NCBI RefSeq assembly: GCF_002870125.1
Contig: NZ_PNEO01000026.1
Location: forward strand, 1-43,035
Source of the DNA: Burkholderia sp. WAC0059
GTDB lineage: Bacteria; Pseudomonadota; Gammaproteobacteria; Burkholderiales; Burkholderiaceae
Direction of reading: 5' to 3'
Length of the DNA stretch: 43,035 nucleotides
This document shows, piece after piece, positions 15,854 through 23,829 of this stretch (positions are counted from its first letter, which is position 1; each line of letters begins with the position of its first letter). Both the position numbers and the translations under genes were made by a program. The notes under the pieces are model-generated. The model saw only the letters and a list, made by a program, of their open reading frames with translations, was not told the DNA's origin and searched no databases.

Positions 15854-17104
15854 TCAATGCGCCGCGGCCTTGCGGCGCCGCTTGCCCTCGACGTCGGGCA
15901 GAAACACGGTGAGCACGCCGATCAGCGGCAGGAACGAGCAGACCTTGTAGACGTAGTCGATGCTGGTCGCATCCGCGAGCTGGCCGAGCACGGCCGCGCC
16001 GATCCCGCCGAGCCCGAACGCGAAGCCGAAGAAGAGCCCCGCCACCATCCCGACCTTGCCCGGAATCAGCTCCTGCGCGTAGACGAGAATTGCCGAGAAG
16101 GCCGAGGCCAACACGAGGCCGATCACGACGCTCAGCGCGTCGGTCCAGAACAGGTTCGCGTAGGGCAGCAGCAGCGTGAACGGCGCGACGCCGAGAATCG
16201 ATGCCCAGATCACGTACTTGCGGCCGATCCGGTCGCCGACCGGCCCGCCGACGATCGTGCCGGCCGCGACGGCCGCGAGGAACACGAACAGATGCACCTG
16301 CGCGGATTGCACGCTCAGGTGGAAGCGGTCGATCAGATAGAACGTGAAATAGCTGTTGATGCTCGCGAGGTAAAAATACTTCGAGAACACGAGCAGCACG
16401 AGCACGCCCATCGCGGCCATGACGCGGTTGCGCGGCAGGCCGGAGGCCGGCGCCGCGCCGCGCGCTTTCTTCGTCGCCGGATGCCGCTGATACCAGCGGC
16501 CGATCTGCGCGAGCACGACGATCGCGACGAGGGCCGCCGCCGAGAACCACGCGATGCTGTGCTGGCCGTGCGGAATGATGATCGCGGCCGCGAGCAGCGG
16601 CCCGAGCGACGAGCCGGCGTTGCCGCCCACCTGAAACAGCGATTGCGCGAGTCCGTGCTGGCCGCCCGAGGCCATGCGCGCGACGCGCGACGATTCCGGA
16701 TGGAACACCGACGAGCCGCAGCCGACGAGCGCCGCCGCCACGAGCAGCAGCGCGAAGGTCGGCGCGACCGACATCAGCAGCAATCCGCACAGCGTGAAGC
16801 CCATGCCGATGGGCAGCGACCACGGCATCGGCCGCCGGTCGGTATAGGTGCCGACGAGCGGCTGCAGCATCGACGCCGTGATCTGGTAGGTCAATGTGAT
16901 CAGCCCGATCTGGGCGAAGGACAGCGCGAAGTTGTCCTTGAGCATCGGATAGATCGCCAGAATCAGCGACTGGATCATGTCGTTGAGCAGATGCGAGAAG
17001 CTGATGGCGCCGAGCACGGAGTAGACCGTTTGCTGCGTTCGGGGCGAAAGTGGCGCGGATGTCGTCGCGCCGGGGACGGCGCGCTTGTCGAGGCTCGTTT
17101 GCAT
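15854..17104 (-). CDS. fsr: MFS transporter, fosmidomycin resistance (Fsr) type
   Basis: An inner-membrane drug/proton antiporter of 416 aa with the 12-helix MFS pattern. The N-terminal block FSHLLNDMIQSLILAIYPML, then FAQIGLITLTYQITAS and QPLVGTYTDRRP, and SSVFHPESSRVAR are the hallmarks of the Fsr subfamily, whose E. coli member (406 aa) exports fosmidomycin. The linker between helices 6 and 7 (about residues 208-235) is basic. The tail ends in a Lys/Arg-rich EGKRRRKAAAH. The ATG at 17104 is the only start before the conserved part; its Shine-Dalgarno is weak. The natural substrate in this organism is unknown. The gene is single, divergent from the chemoreceptor gene. Confidence 0.9.
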   Translation of the reverse strand: MQTSLDKRAVPGATTSAPLSPRTQQTVYSVLGAISFSHLLNDMIQSLILAIYPMLKDNFALSFAQIGLITLTYQITASMLQPLVGTYTDRRPMPWSLPIGMGFTLCGLLLMSVAPTFALLLVAAALVGCGSSVFHPESSRVARMASGGQHGLAQSLFQVGGNAGSSLGPLLAAAIIIPHGQHSIAWFSAAALVAIVVLAQIGRWYQRHPATKKARGAAPASGLPRNRVMAAMGVLVLLVFSKYFYLASINSYFTFYLIDRFHLSVQSAQVHLFVFLAAVAAGTIVGGPVGDRIGRKYVIWASILGVAPFTLLLPYANLFWTDALSVVIGLVLASAFSAILVYAQELIPGKVGMVAGLFFGFAFGLGGIGAAVLGQLADATSIDYVYKVCSFLPLIGVLTVFLPDVEGKRRRKAAAH

Positions 17105-17569
17105 GGTGAGGGGGCCCGGTGTCTCCTGCCGAGGCGAGCAGAAAGGTTGGAAATAACGCTGTAATGAATTCGTCGCAGAAATGCAGTGTAGTGTGTCTGT
17201 GCTGAGTTGTAAGGACATCTTTTGTCGAAATCCGGACATCGCCGCGAGCGGCTGGACGGACCGGATTGCGCGGTATTTATCCGACTTTTGCCCGACTTTC
17301 GACACCGCGTTTTTGGCACTGTATTTTTTCTCCATGCAGAAAACGTATTGCCGGAATGCGTCGGCCGGACGTGCATGAAGCGGTAGGCAGGAAAGCCCGG
17401 ACGAAGGAGGGCATGCGGGCGGCCGCATGGGCGCTGCGGCGGCGCGGGGCGGCACGCCGTGGCGCGCTAAAGGTTCGCGGGGGTTTTGCCGTAGATTCCG
17501 GTGAGAAGGAAAAGTCGCGCTGGAGCACGAGTCCGGACGCGTCAGACCACATATAAGTGAGGCACGCTC
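17105..17569. other. Divergent intergenic region, fsr / chemoreceptor
   Basis: No gene is supported. The part 17150-17350 is AT-rich for this window and should hold the fsr promoter. It has the short direct repeats GGACATC (17213-17219 and again about 27 bases on) and CCGACTTT twice within 20 bases near 17281-17300. A FliA-type promoter for the chemoreceptor lies at 17468-17495. Confidence 0.45.
17468..17495 (+). promoter_or_regulatory. Candidate FliA (sigma-28) promoter
   Basis: TAAAGGTT (17468-17475), then GCCGTAGA (17488-17495), resembles the flagellar sigma-28 pattern TAAA-N15-GCCGATAA: the TAAA and GCCG cores are exact, with a 16-base gap between them. It lies about 75 bases before the chemoreceptor start, and chemoreceptor genes are usual members of the FliA regulon. 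Confidence 0.55.
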
Positions 17570-19270
17570 ATGAATACAGTATCGCAGGCACATCCGCATA
17601 CCAGCTTCCTGCCTGACGACGAGCCCGCGGCGGGGGCGGCGGCGAATCCGGACGAGACGCAACAGGACACGTCCGCCTCGCGTTCGCGCGAGGGCATGGG
17701 CCTGTCGGTCAAGGCCACCTTGCGCCTCGCTTTCGCCCTCGTGCTGATCGGCACGCTGGCCATTGGCGCGCTCTCGCTCACGCAGATCCGGCGTCTGAAC
17801 GCGTCGGCGCAGAGCATCTACGATCAGGGCAGCGTGGCGAGCGTCGCGGCCGAAGAGGTGCGCGGCCACCTGCTGCGCGCGAGCCGCTCGCAAAAGATGC
17901 TGCTCACGGCCACGACGGCCAACGAGCGCACCGAACTCGGCAACGACATCGACAAGGACCTGGGCGCGCTGAACGCCGAGCTGTCGACGCTGCAACGCTA
18001 TTCGGCCCAGTCGGGCAGCGCGGCGCTCGCGCAGCACAAGCAGCTCTCCGACGCGGTCGCGACCTGGGCTGACCATCTGCACACGTTCGTCAAGCTCGTG
18101 CAGGCGCAGTCGCTCGACCTCTCGCAGATGAACTGGCAGGTCGGGATGCAGGACGTCTCGCTGCTCGTCGAGACCGAAAAGCTCGAGCAGCTCGTCGACC
18201 AGATCGTGGCGCAGCGGGCCACGGCGGCCAAGGCGACCGTCACGACGGCTTCGTCCATTTTCCAGTCCTCGTTCCTGATGATCGCCGGCATCACCATCGC
18301 GCTGCTCGTGATCGCGGTCGCGGTGAGCGAGTGGGTGGTCTGGCGCCTCGCGCGTCAGCTCGGCGGCGAGCCGGCGCATGCGAAGGCGATCGCGGGCCGC
18401 ATCGCCTCGGGCGACCTCACGCACCCGGTCGAACTGCGCGCGGGCGACACGTCGAGCATGCTGAGCGCGCTGCGCGACATGCAGCTCGGCCTTTCCTCGA
18501 CCGTCAGCGAAATCGCCGCGAGCGCGGAGGCGATCGCGTCCGCCTCGGGCGAGATTTCGGCCGGCAACCGCGACCTCTCGCGCCGTACCGAGGATCAGTC
18601 GGTCGCGCTCGAGCGCACGGCGAGCAGCATGGAAGAACTCACCTCGACCGTGCGGCAGAACGCCGACAACGCGAAGCAGGCCAGCACGCTCGCGAACAAC
18701 GCGTCCGAGATCGCGGAGAAGGGCGGCGAGGTGGTCGGCCGCGTGGTCTCGACGATGGGCGAGATCAGCGACAGCGCGAAGAGCATCGCCGACATCACGG
18801 GCGTGATCGAGGGCATCGCGTTCCAGACCAACATCCTCGCGCTGAACGCGGCCGTCGAGGCGGCGCGCGCCGGCGAGGAAGGGCGCGGCTTCTCGGTGGT
18901 GGCGGGCGAGGTGCGCAACCTGGCGCAGCGCAGCGCCGCGGCGGCCAAGGAAATCAAGGCGCTCATCGCGGCGTCCGTCGAGCGCGTCGAGAACGGCTCG
19001 ACGCTCGCGCAGGACGCGGGCCAGACGATGGACGAGGTCGTGAAGGCGGTCAAGCGCGTGACCGACATCATCGGCGAGATTTCGGCGGCGTCGGCCGAGC
19101 AGAGCGCGGGCATCGAGGAGATCAACCGCGCCGTCACGCAGATGGACGCCGGCACGCAGCAGAACGCCGCGCTCGTCGAGGAGGCGACGGCGGCCGCGCA
19201 ATCGCTCGACGACCAGGCGCACGTGCTCAAGCGGCTCGTCGGCAAGTTCCAGCTCGGCAGCGGCTATTGA
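17570..19270 (+). CDS. Methyl-accepting chemotaxis protein
   Basis: A 566-aa transmembrane chemoreceptor feeding the CheA/CheW pathway. Layout: a cytoplasmic, acidic and Pro/Ala-rich N-terminus of about 48 residues (unusually long for this class), TM1 at about 52-70, a helical periplasmic ligand domain (about 72-228, four-helix-bundle type), TM2 at about 233-255, a HAMP domain, and the signalling domain with the conserved tip GIAFQTNILALNAAVEAARA (about 415-434) and GRGFSVVAGEVRNLAQRSA. The Gln/Glu-rich segments on both sides (DLSRRTEDQSVALERTASSMEEL) are methylation helices. The C-terminus ends KFQLGSGY, without the NWETF-type pentapeptide that recruits CheR/CheB. The ligand is unknown. GTGAGG precedes the ATG. 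Confidence 0.95.
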   Translation: MNTVSQAHPHTSFLPDDEPAAGAAANPDETQQDTSASRSREGMGLSVKATLRLAFALVLIGTLAIGALSLTQIRRLNASAQSIYDQGSVASVAAEEVRGHLLRASRSQKMLLTATTANERTELGNDIDKDLGALNAELSTLQRYSAQSGSAALAQHKQLSDAVATWADHLHTFVKLVQAQSLDLSQMNWQVGMQDVSLLVETEKLEQLVDQIVAQRATAAKATVTTASSIFQSSFLMIAGITIALLVIAVAVSEWVVWRLARQLGGEPAHAKAIAGRIASGDLTHPVELRAGDTSSMLSALRDMQLGLSSTVSEIAASAEAIASASGEISAGNRDLSRRTEDQSVALERTASSMEELTSTVRQNADNAKQASTLANNASEIAEKGGEVVGRVVSTMGEISDSAKSIADITGVIEGIAFQTNILALNAAVEAARAGEEGRGFSVVAGEVRNLAQRSAAAAKEIKALIAASVERVENGSTLAQDAGQTMDEVVKAVKRVTDIIGEISAASAEQSAGIEEINRAVTQMDAGTQQNAALVEEATAAAQSLDDQAHVLKRLVGKFQLGSGY

Positions 19271-19325
19271 CCGATCCTCGTCGACGTGCCGGACCGGCGG
19301 CCGTGAGCGCGCGCCGCGCGTGCGG

Positions 19326-19367
19326 TAGAATGGGCTTCGTTGCGAGCGCCGCAATGCGTTGCGGCGC
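19326..19367 (+). promoter_or_regulatory. Candidate tusA promoter and leader hairpin
   Basis: TAGAAT (19326-19331) could be a -10 with transcription starting near 19338. The leader then folds at once into a perfect hairpin, GCGCCGCAA (19346-19354) and TTGCGGCGC (19359-19367), closed by the tetraloop TGCG, ending 24 bases before the tusA ATG. It may stabilise the mRNA or modulate translation; it has no T run. Confidence 0.4.
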
Positions 19368-19391
19368 GCCATTCCCGAAGGTCCATCGTCA

Positions 19392-19628
19392 ATGCAGATC
19401 CAGGTTCACAAGGAAGTGGATGCGCGCGGGCTGAGTTGCCCGCTGCCCATCCTGCGTGCCAAGAAGGCGCTCGCCGACATGGCGAGCGGTCAGATTCTCA
19501 GGGTGCTCGCCACCGATCCGGGTTCGCAGCGCGATTTCGCCGCGTTCGCGAAGCAGACCGGCAACGAGATCGTGGAGAGCGGCGTGCAGCAGGACAAGAC
19601 GTTCGTCTTCCTGATGCGGCGGCGCTGA
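19392..19628 (+). CDS. tusA: TusA family sulfurtransferase
   Basis: A 78-aa sulfur carrier of the TusA/SirA/YedF family, with the short IF3-like fold. The persulfide-bearing Cys16 lies in the invariant CPLPILRAKKAL motif right after ARGLS; DPGSQRDF and the TFVFLMRRR strand complete the pattern. In E. coli TusA passes sulfur from IscS to the 2-thiolation of tRNA wobble uridine and to molybdenum cofactor synthesis; the same role is likely, but family members with other sulfur jobs are hard to separate by sequence. GAAGG precedes the ATG. It has its own promoter-like leader and ends at a strong terminator shared with galU. Confidence 0.92.
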   Translation: MQIQVHKEVDARGLSCPLPILRAKKALADMASGQILRVLATDPGSQRDFAAFAKQTGNEIVESGVQQDKTFVFLMRRR

Positions 19629-19659
19629 CCGTTTCTCCCGATTTTTCCGGACAGGACGA

Positions 19660-19696
19660 AACGGAACGGCCCGCCGATGCGGGCCGTTCCGTTTTT
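19660..19696. terminator. Terminator between tusA and galU
   Basis: AACGGAACGGCCCGC (19660-19674) pairs perfectly with GCGGGCCGTTCCGTT (19679-19693), loop CGAT, followed by a run of T to 19696. On the minus strand only a short T run follows, so it acts mainly for tusA but may also stop galU transcripts. Confidence 0.88.
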
Positions 19697-19738
19697 CGAG
19701 GCCGGGCAGAACGACGACCGGCCTTGCGCGACGCCAGG

Positions 19739-20620
19739 TCAGCTCGCCATGACCGGCGAGCGCGTACGCAGATACTCGTCGAACTCGGCGCTGACTTCGG
19801 CATGGCGCAGCGCGAACTCGACGGTCGCCTTCAGGTAGCCGAGTTTGCTGCCGCAGTCGAAGCGCGTGCCGTGGTACTTGTAGGCCAGCACCTGCTCGTC
19901 GGCCAGCAGGGACTGGATCGCGTCGGTGAGCTGCAGTTCGCCGCCCGCGCCGGGCTTGAGTTGGCGCAGATGCTCGAAAATGCGCGGCTTGAGCACGTAG
20001 CGTCCGACCACGCCGAGGTTCGACGGCGCGTTCTCGGGCGCGGGCTTCTCGACGATGCCCGAAAGCTTGACGATCGAGTCCTCCCATTCCTTGCCGTCCA
20101 CGATGCCGTACGACTTCGTGTCCGACGGCGGGATTTCCTCCACGCCGATCACTGAGCTGTGATAGTGATCGAACACCTCGACCATCTGCTGCATGACGGG
20201 TGGTTTGCCGTAGAGCAGGTCGTCGGCGAGGATCACGGCGAACGGATGGTCGCCGACCAGCTTCTCGGCGCAGAGCACCGCGTGGCCGAGGCCGAGCGCC
20301 TGAGGCTGGCGCACGTAGAAGCAGTCGACGTGGCTCGGCTTGATGCCGCGCACGAGCTCGAGCAACTGTGTCTTGCCGCGTGCTTCGAGCTCGGCTTCGA
20401 CTTCGTAGGATTTGTCGAAATGGTCCTCGATTGCGCGCTTGCTGCGTCCCGTCACGAAGATCATTTCGGTGATGCCCGCCGCGATCGCCTCTTCCACCGC
20501 GTACTGGATCAGCGGCTTGTCGACGATCGGCAGCATCTCTTTCGGGCTGGCCTTGGTGGCGGGGAGAAAGCGCGTACCGAGACCCGCTACCGGAAATACT
20601 GCTTTTGTGACTTTTAGCAT
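19739..20620 (-). CDS. galU: UTP-glucose-1-phosphate uridylyltransferase
   Basis: Cytoplasmic enzyme making UDP-glucose from UTP and glucose 1-phosphate for LPS core, exopolysaccharide and trehalose synthesis. The 293-aa sequence has the GalU nucleotide-binding signature GLGTRFLPATKASPKEMLP at residues 13-31, the DKPLIQYAVEEA block, the FVRQP-like YVRQPQALGLGHAV segment, ADDLL for metal binding and the EKPAPE and GELQLTDAI blocks of the sugar-binding half. The length is normal. The ATG at 20620 has AGGGTGA seven bases upstream. It is 89 bases downstream of valS on the same strand, with a hairpin between, so it may be partly co-transcribed. It converges on tusA at a shared terminator. Confidence 0.97.
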   Translation of the reverse strand: MLKVTKAVFPVAGLGTRFLPATKASPKEMLPIVDKPLIQYAVEEAIAAGITEMIFVTGRSKRAIEDHFDKSYEVEAELEARGKTQLLELVRGIKPSHVDCFYVRQPQALGLGHAVLCAEKLVGDHPFAVILADDLLYGKPPVMQQMVEVFDHYHSSVIGVEEIPPSDTKSYGIVDGKEWEDSIVKLSGIVEKPAPENAPSNLGVVGRYVLKPRIFEHLRQLKPGAGGELQLTDAIQSLLADEQVLAYKYHGTRFDCGSKLGYLKATVEFALRHAEVSAEFDEYLRTRSPVMAS

Positions 20621-20644
20621 GTCTTCACCCTGATCCTCGTGAGC

Positions 20645-20672
20645 GGGTCGTGCACCAGTCCATGCACGGCCC
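20645..20672 (-). promoter_or_regulatory. Hairpin between valS and galU
   Basis: CGTGCA (20649-20654) pairs with TGCACG (20663-20668), extended by GGG/CCC (20645-20647 with 20670-20672) across a one-base mismatch. It has no T run. It may be an mRNA-processing or attenuating structure between the two genes. Confidence 0.3.
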
Positions 20673-20709
20673 GCGACGGCAACGGCGGCAAGTTTTCCCG
20701 CACCGGCCT

Positions 20710-23577
20710 TCAGGCCGGCAACCGCGCGAGCTGCGCGGTCAGCTTGCCGAGCGTGGCCCGGTATTCTGCCAGCCTGCGCTGTTCCTGCTCAACGACGGCG
20801 GGCGGAGCCTTGGCGACGAAGCTGTCATTGCCCAGCTTCGCATTGCATTTCGAGACCTCGGCGGTGAGCCGGGCGATTTCCTTCGAGAGTCGCTCGCGTT
20901 CGGCCGCGACGTCGATCTCGACCTTCAGCACGAGCTTGTTCGTGCCGACGATGGCGACGGGCGCGCCGTCGGCCTTGCCGTCGAGCGTCGCCTCGTCGGC
21001 GATGACCTGCACGTCCGAAAGTCGCGCGAGCGCCTGAACGTAGGGCGCGAACGCCAGGAGGCGCGCGGCGTCGCCGGTGGCGAGAAGCGGCACTTTCGTC
21101 GCCGGCGACAGGTTCATCTCGCCGCGCAGATTGCGGCAGGCGTCGACGATCGCCTTCAGGTCGGCCACCCATCGTTCGGCCGATTCGTCGAGCTTCGAGG
21201 GTTCGGCGACGGGGTAGCGCTGGACCATGATCGACGCCTCGCCCGGCTTCGTGTCCTGCGGATAGCGGTCCGACAACGGCGCGACGTGCTGCCAGAGCGC
21301 TTCGGTGATGAACGGAATGATTGGATGGGCAAGCCGCAATACGGTCTCGAGCACCCGCAGCAACGTGCGTCGCGTTGCCCGTTGCTGCTCCGGCGTACCG
21401 CTCTGGAGCTGGACTTTCGCGAGTTCGAGATACCAGTCACAGTACTCGTCCCAGACGAATTTGTATACAGCGTTGGCGACGTTGTCGAAGCGGTAGTCGG
21501 CGAAACCCTTCGCCACTTCGGCCTCGGTGCGCTGCAACAGCGAGACGATCCAGCGGTCCGCCTGCGAGAAGTCCGTGTAGCCGCCGGGGCCGCAATCGCC
21601 GGGCTGGCAGGCCCCCGGCTTGCTGAAGCCGCAGTCCTCGCCCTCGCAGTTCATCAGCACGAAGCGCGTCGCGTTCCAGAGCTTGTTGCAGAAGTTGCGG
21701 TAGCCCTCGCAGCGTGCGAGATCGAAGTTGACGTTGCGCCCGAGCGTCGCCATCGAGGCCATCGTGAAGCGCAGCGCGTCGGTGCCGAACGACGGAATGC
21801 CGTCGGGGAATTCCTTGCGCGTTTTCTTCTCGATCGAGGCGGCCTGCTTCGGGTTCATGAGGCCCGTGGTGCGCTTGGCGACGAGCGCCTCGAGGTCGAT
21901 GCCGTCGACGATGTCGATCGGGTCGAGCGTGTTGCCCTTGCTCTTCGACATCTTCTGGCCCTCGGCGTCGCGCACGAGGCCGTGCATGTAGACCGTTTCG
22001 AACGGCACCTTGCCCGTGAAGTGCGTGGTCATCATGACCATCCGCGCGACCCAGAAGAAGATGATGTCGAAGCCGGTCACGAGCACCGACGAGGGCAGGA
22101 AGTGGCGCAGCTCGGGCGTGTCCTGCGGCCAGCCGAGCGAGGAGAACGGCGCGAGCGCCGACGAGAACCACGTGTCGAGCACGTCCTCGTCGCGTTTCAG
22201 CGTGCCCTCGTAGCCGGCGGCGTCGGCCTTCGCGCGCGCCGCTTCCTCGCTTCTCGCGACGAAGATCTCGCCTTTTTCGCCGTACCACGCGGGAATCTGG
22301 TGGCCCCACCAGAGCTGGCGCGAGATGCACCAGTCCTGGATGTTTTCGAGCCACTGGTAGTAGGTCGTCGTCCAGTTCTCGGGCACGAATTGGATCTGGC
22401 CGTTCCTGACGACGTCGAGCGCGGTTTCGGCGATCGACTTGCCCGGATTGAACGTGCCCTCGGGCGCCGGCTTGCTCATCGCGACGAACCACTGGTCGGT
22501 CAGCATCGGCTCGATCACGACGCCGGTGCGGTCGCCGCGCGGCACCATCAGCTTGTGCGGCTGCACCGATTCGAGCAGGCCGAGCGCCTCGAGGTCGGCG
22601 ACGATCTGCCTGCGCGCCTCGAACCGGTCGAGACCGCGATATTTCTCGGGCGCGTTTTCGTTGATCTTCGCGTCGAGCGTGAGGATTTCGATCTGCGGCA
22701 GGCCGTGGCGCTGGCCGACCTGGTAGTCGTTGAAGTCGTGCGCGGGCGTCACCTTCACGACGCCGGTGCCGAACTCGCGGTCGACGTAGTCGTCGGCGAT
22801 GATCGGGATCTCCCGGTTCACGAGCGGCAGCACGACGGTTTTACCGATCAGGCGAGCATAGCGCTCGTCCTCGGGATGCACCATCACGGCGACGTCGCCG
22901 AGCATCGTCTCGGGCCGCGTCGTCGCGACGCTCAGGTGGCCCGAGCCGTCGGCAAGCGGATAGCGGATGTGCCAGAGATGACCGTTTTCCTCCTCGCTCG
23001 CGACTTCGAGGTCGGAGACGGCCGTGAGCAGCACGGGGTCCCAGTTGACGAGCCGCTTGCCGCGATAGACGAGGCCCTGCTCGTAAAGGCGCACGAACAC
23101 CTCGCGCACGGCGGCCGACATCTTGTCGTCCATCGTGAAGTATTCGCGCGACCAGTCGATCGAGGCGCCGAGCCGGCGCACCTGGCCCGTGATCGTCGAG
23201 CCCGACTGCTGCTTCCATTCCCACACGCGCTCGACGAACTTCTCGCGGCCGAGGTCGTGGCGCGAGACTTTCTGCGCGTCGAGCTGGCGTTCGACGACGA
23301 TCTGCGTGGCGATGCCCGCGTGGTCGGTGCCGGGCACCCAGAGCGTGTTGTCGCCGAGCATCCGGTGATAGCGGGTGAGGCCGTCCATGATCGTCTGGTT
23401 GAACGCGTGCCCCATGTGCAGCGTGCCGGTGACGTTGGGCGGCGGCAACTGGATCGAGAAATTGTTGCGCCCGGGCGTGAAGGTCGCGGCCGCGTAGCCG
23501 CGACGCTCCCATTCGGGGCCCCATTGGGCCTCGATCGTCTGGGGCTCGAAGCTCTTCGCTAGCGTGCTGTCGCTCAT
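20710..23577 (-). CDS. valS: Valyl-tRNA synthetase
   Basis: Class I synthetase that charges tRNA-Val and hydrolyses Thr-tRNA-Val; 955 aa, close to the E. coli length. HMGH (HIGH motif) is in PPPNVTGTLHMGHAFNQT near residue 47, the editing domain starts around TTRPETMLGDVAVMVHPED, and the second ATP motif KMSKSKGNT lies in GQKMSKSKGNTLDPIDIVDG. The C-terminal arm is a coiled coil (AAERERLSKEIARLTAEVSK). A short insertion around residues 644-662 carries four cysteines (C644, C649, C657, C662). The ATG at 23577 is the conserved start; no Shine-Dalgarno is visible. A TATAAT on the minus strand (23629-23624) is a candidate -10. Confidence 0.98.
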   Translation of the reverse strand: MSDSTLAKSFEPQTIEAQWGPEWERRGYAAATFTPGRNNFSIQLPPPNVTGTLHMGHAFNQTIMDGLTRYHRMLGDNTLWVPGTDHAGIATQIVVERQLDAQKVSRHDLGREKFVERVWEWKQQSGSTITGQVRRLGASIDWSREYFTMDDKMSAAVREVFVRLYEQGLVYRGKRLVNWDPVLLTAVSDLEVASEEENGHLWHIRYPLADGSGHLSVATTRPETMLGDVAVMVHPEDERYARLIGKTVVLPLVNREIPIIADDYVDREFGTGVVKVTPAHDFNDYQVGQRHGLPQIEILTLDAKINENAPEKYRGLDRFEARRQIVADLEALGLLESVQPHKLMVPRGDRTGVVIEPMLTDQWFVAMSKPAPEGTFNPGKSIAETALDVVRNGQIQFVPENWTTTYYQWLENIQDWCISRQLWWGHQIPAWYGEKGEIFVARSEEAARAKADAAGYEGTLKRDEDVLDTWFSSALAPFSSLGWPQDTPELRHFLPSSVLVTGFDIIFFWVARMVMMTTHFTGKVPFETVYMHGLVRDAEGQKMSKSKGNTLDPIDIVDGIDLEALVAKRTTGLMNPKQAASIEKKTRKEFPDGIPSFGTDALRFTMASMATLGRNVNFDLARCEGYRNFCNKLWNATRFVLMNCEGEDCGFSKPGACQPGDCGPGGYTDFSQADRWIVSLLQRTEAEVAKGFADYRFDNVANAVYKFVWDEYCDWYLELAKVQLQSGTPEQQRATRRTLLRVLETVLRLAHPIIPFITEALWQHVAPLSDRYPQDTKPGEASIMVQRYPVAEPSKLDESAERWVADLKAIVDACRNLRGEMNLSPATKVPLLATGDAARLLAFAPYVQALARLSDVQVIADEATLDGKADGAPVAIVGTNKLVLKVEIDVAAERERLSKEIARLTAEVSKCNAKLGNDSFVAKAPPAVVEQEQRRLAEYRATLGKLTAQLARLPA

Positions 23578-23829
23578 GAATGAAATAGCCGAAAAATGCG
23601 TGGAACGAGGGCGGAAACCTTGAATTATAAGGGGATGAGCCGCGCGTGACGCTCCATGTACCGTTTGCGAACCCATTTTGCAGCTTTTCCCGCCGCCGCG
23701 ACCGCTCGCTGGCCGGGGCCGCGACTGCCGCGGGCGGCGGCCGACCTTCGGCGGCCCTGCGACTTATAATGTCGCGCACGAACCGCCATCGACCGCGCGT
23801 CGCGCGCCCTCCGACTCCCGCCGCATTCC

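Noticed and set aside
20650..23562. A 970-codon open frame on the plus strand opposite valS
   Set aside because: It is the antisense shadow of valS in GC3-rich sequence; its product is all Arg/Val/Leu/Ala without domains, while the other strand has every ValRS motif.
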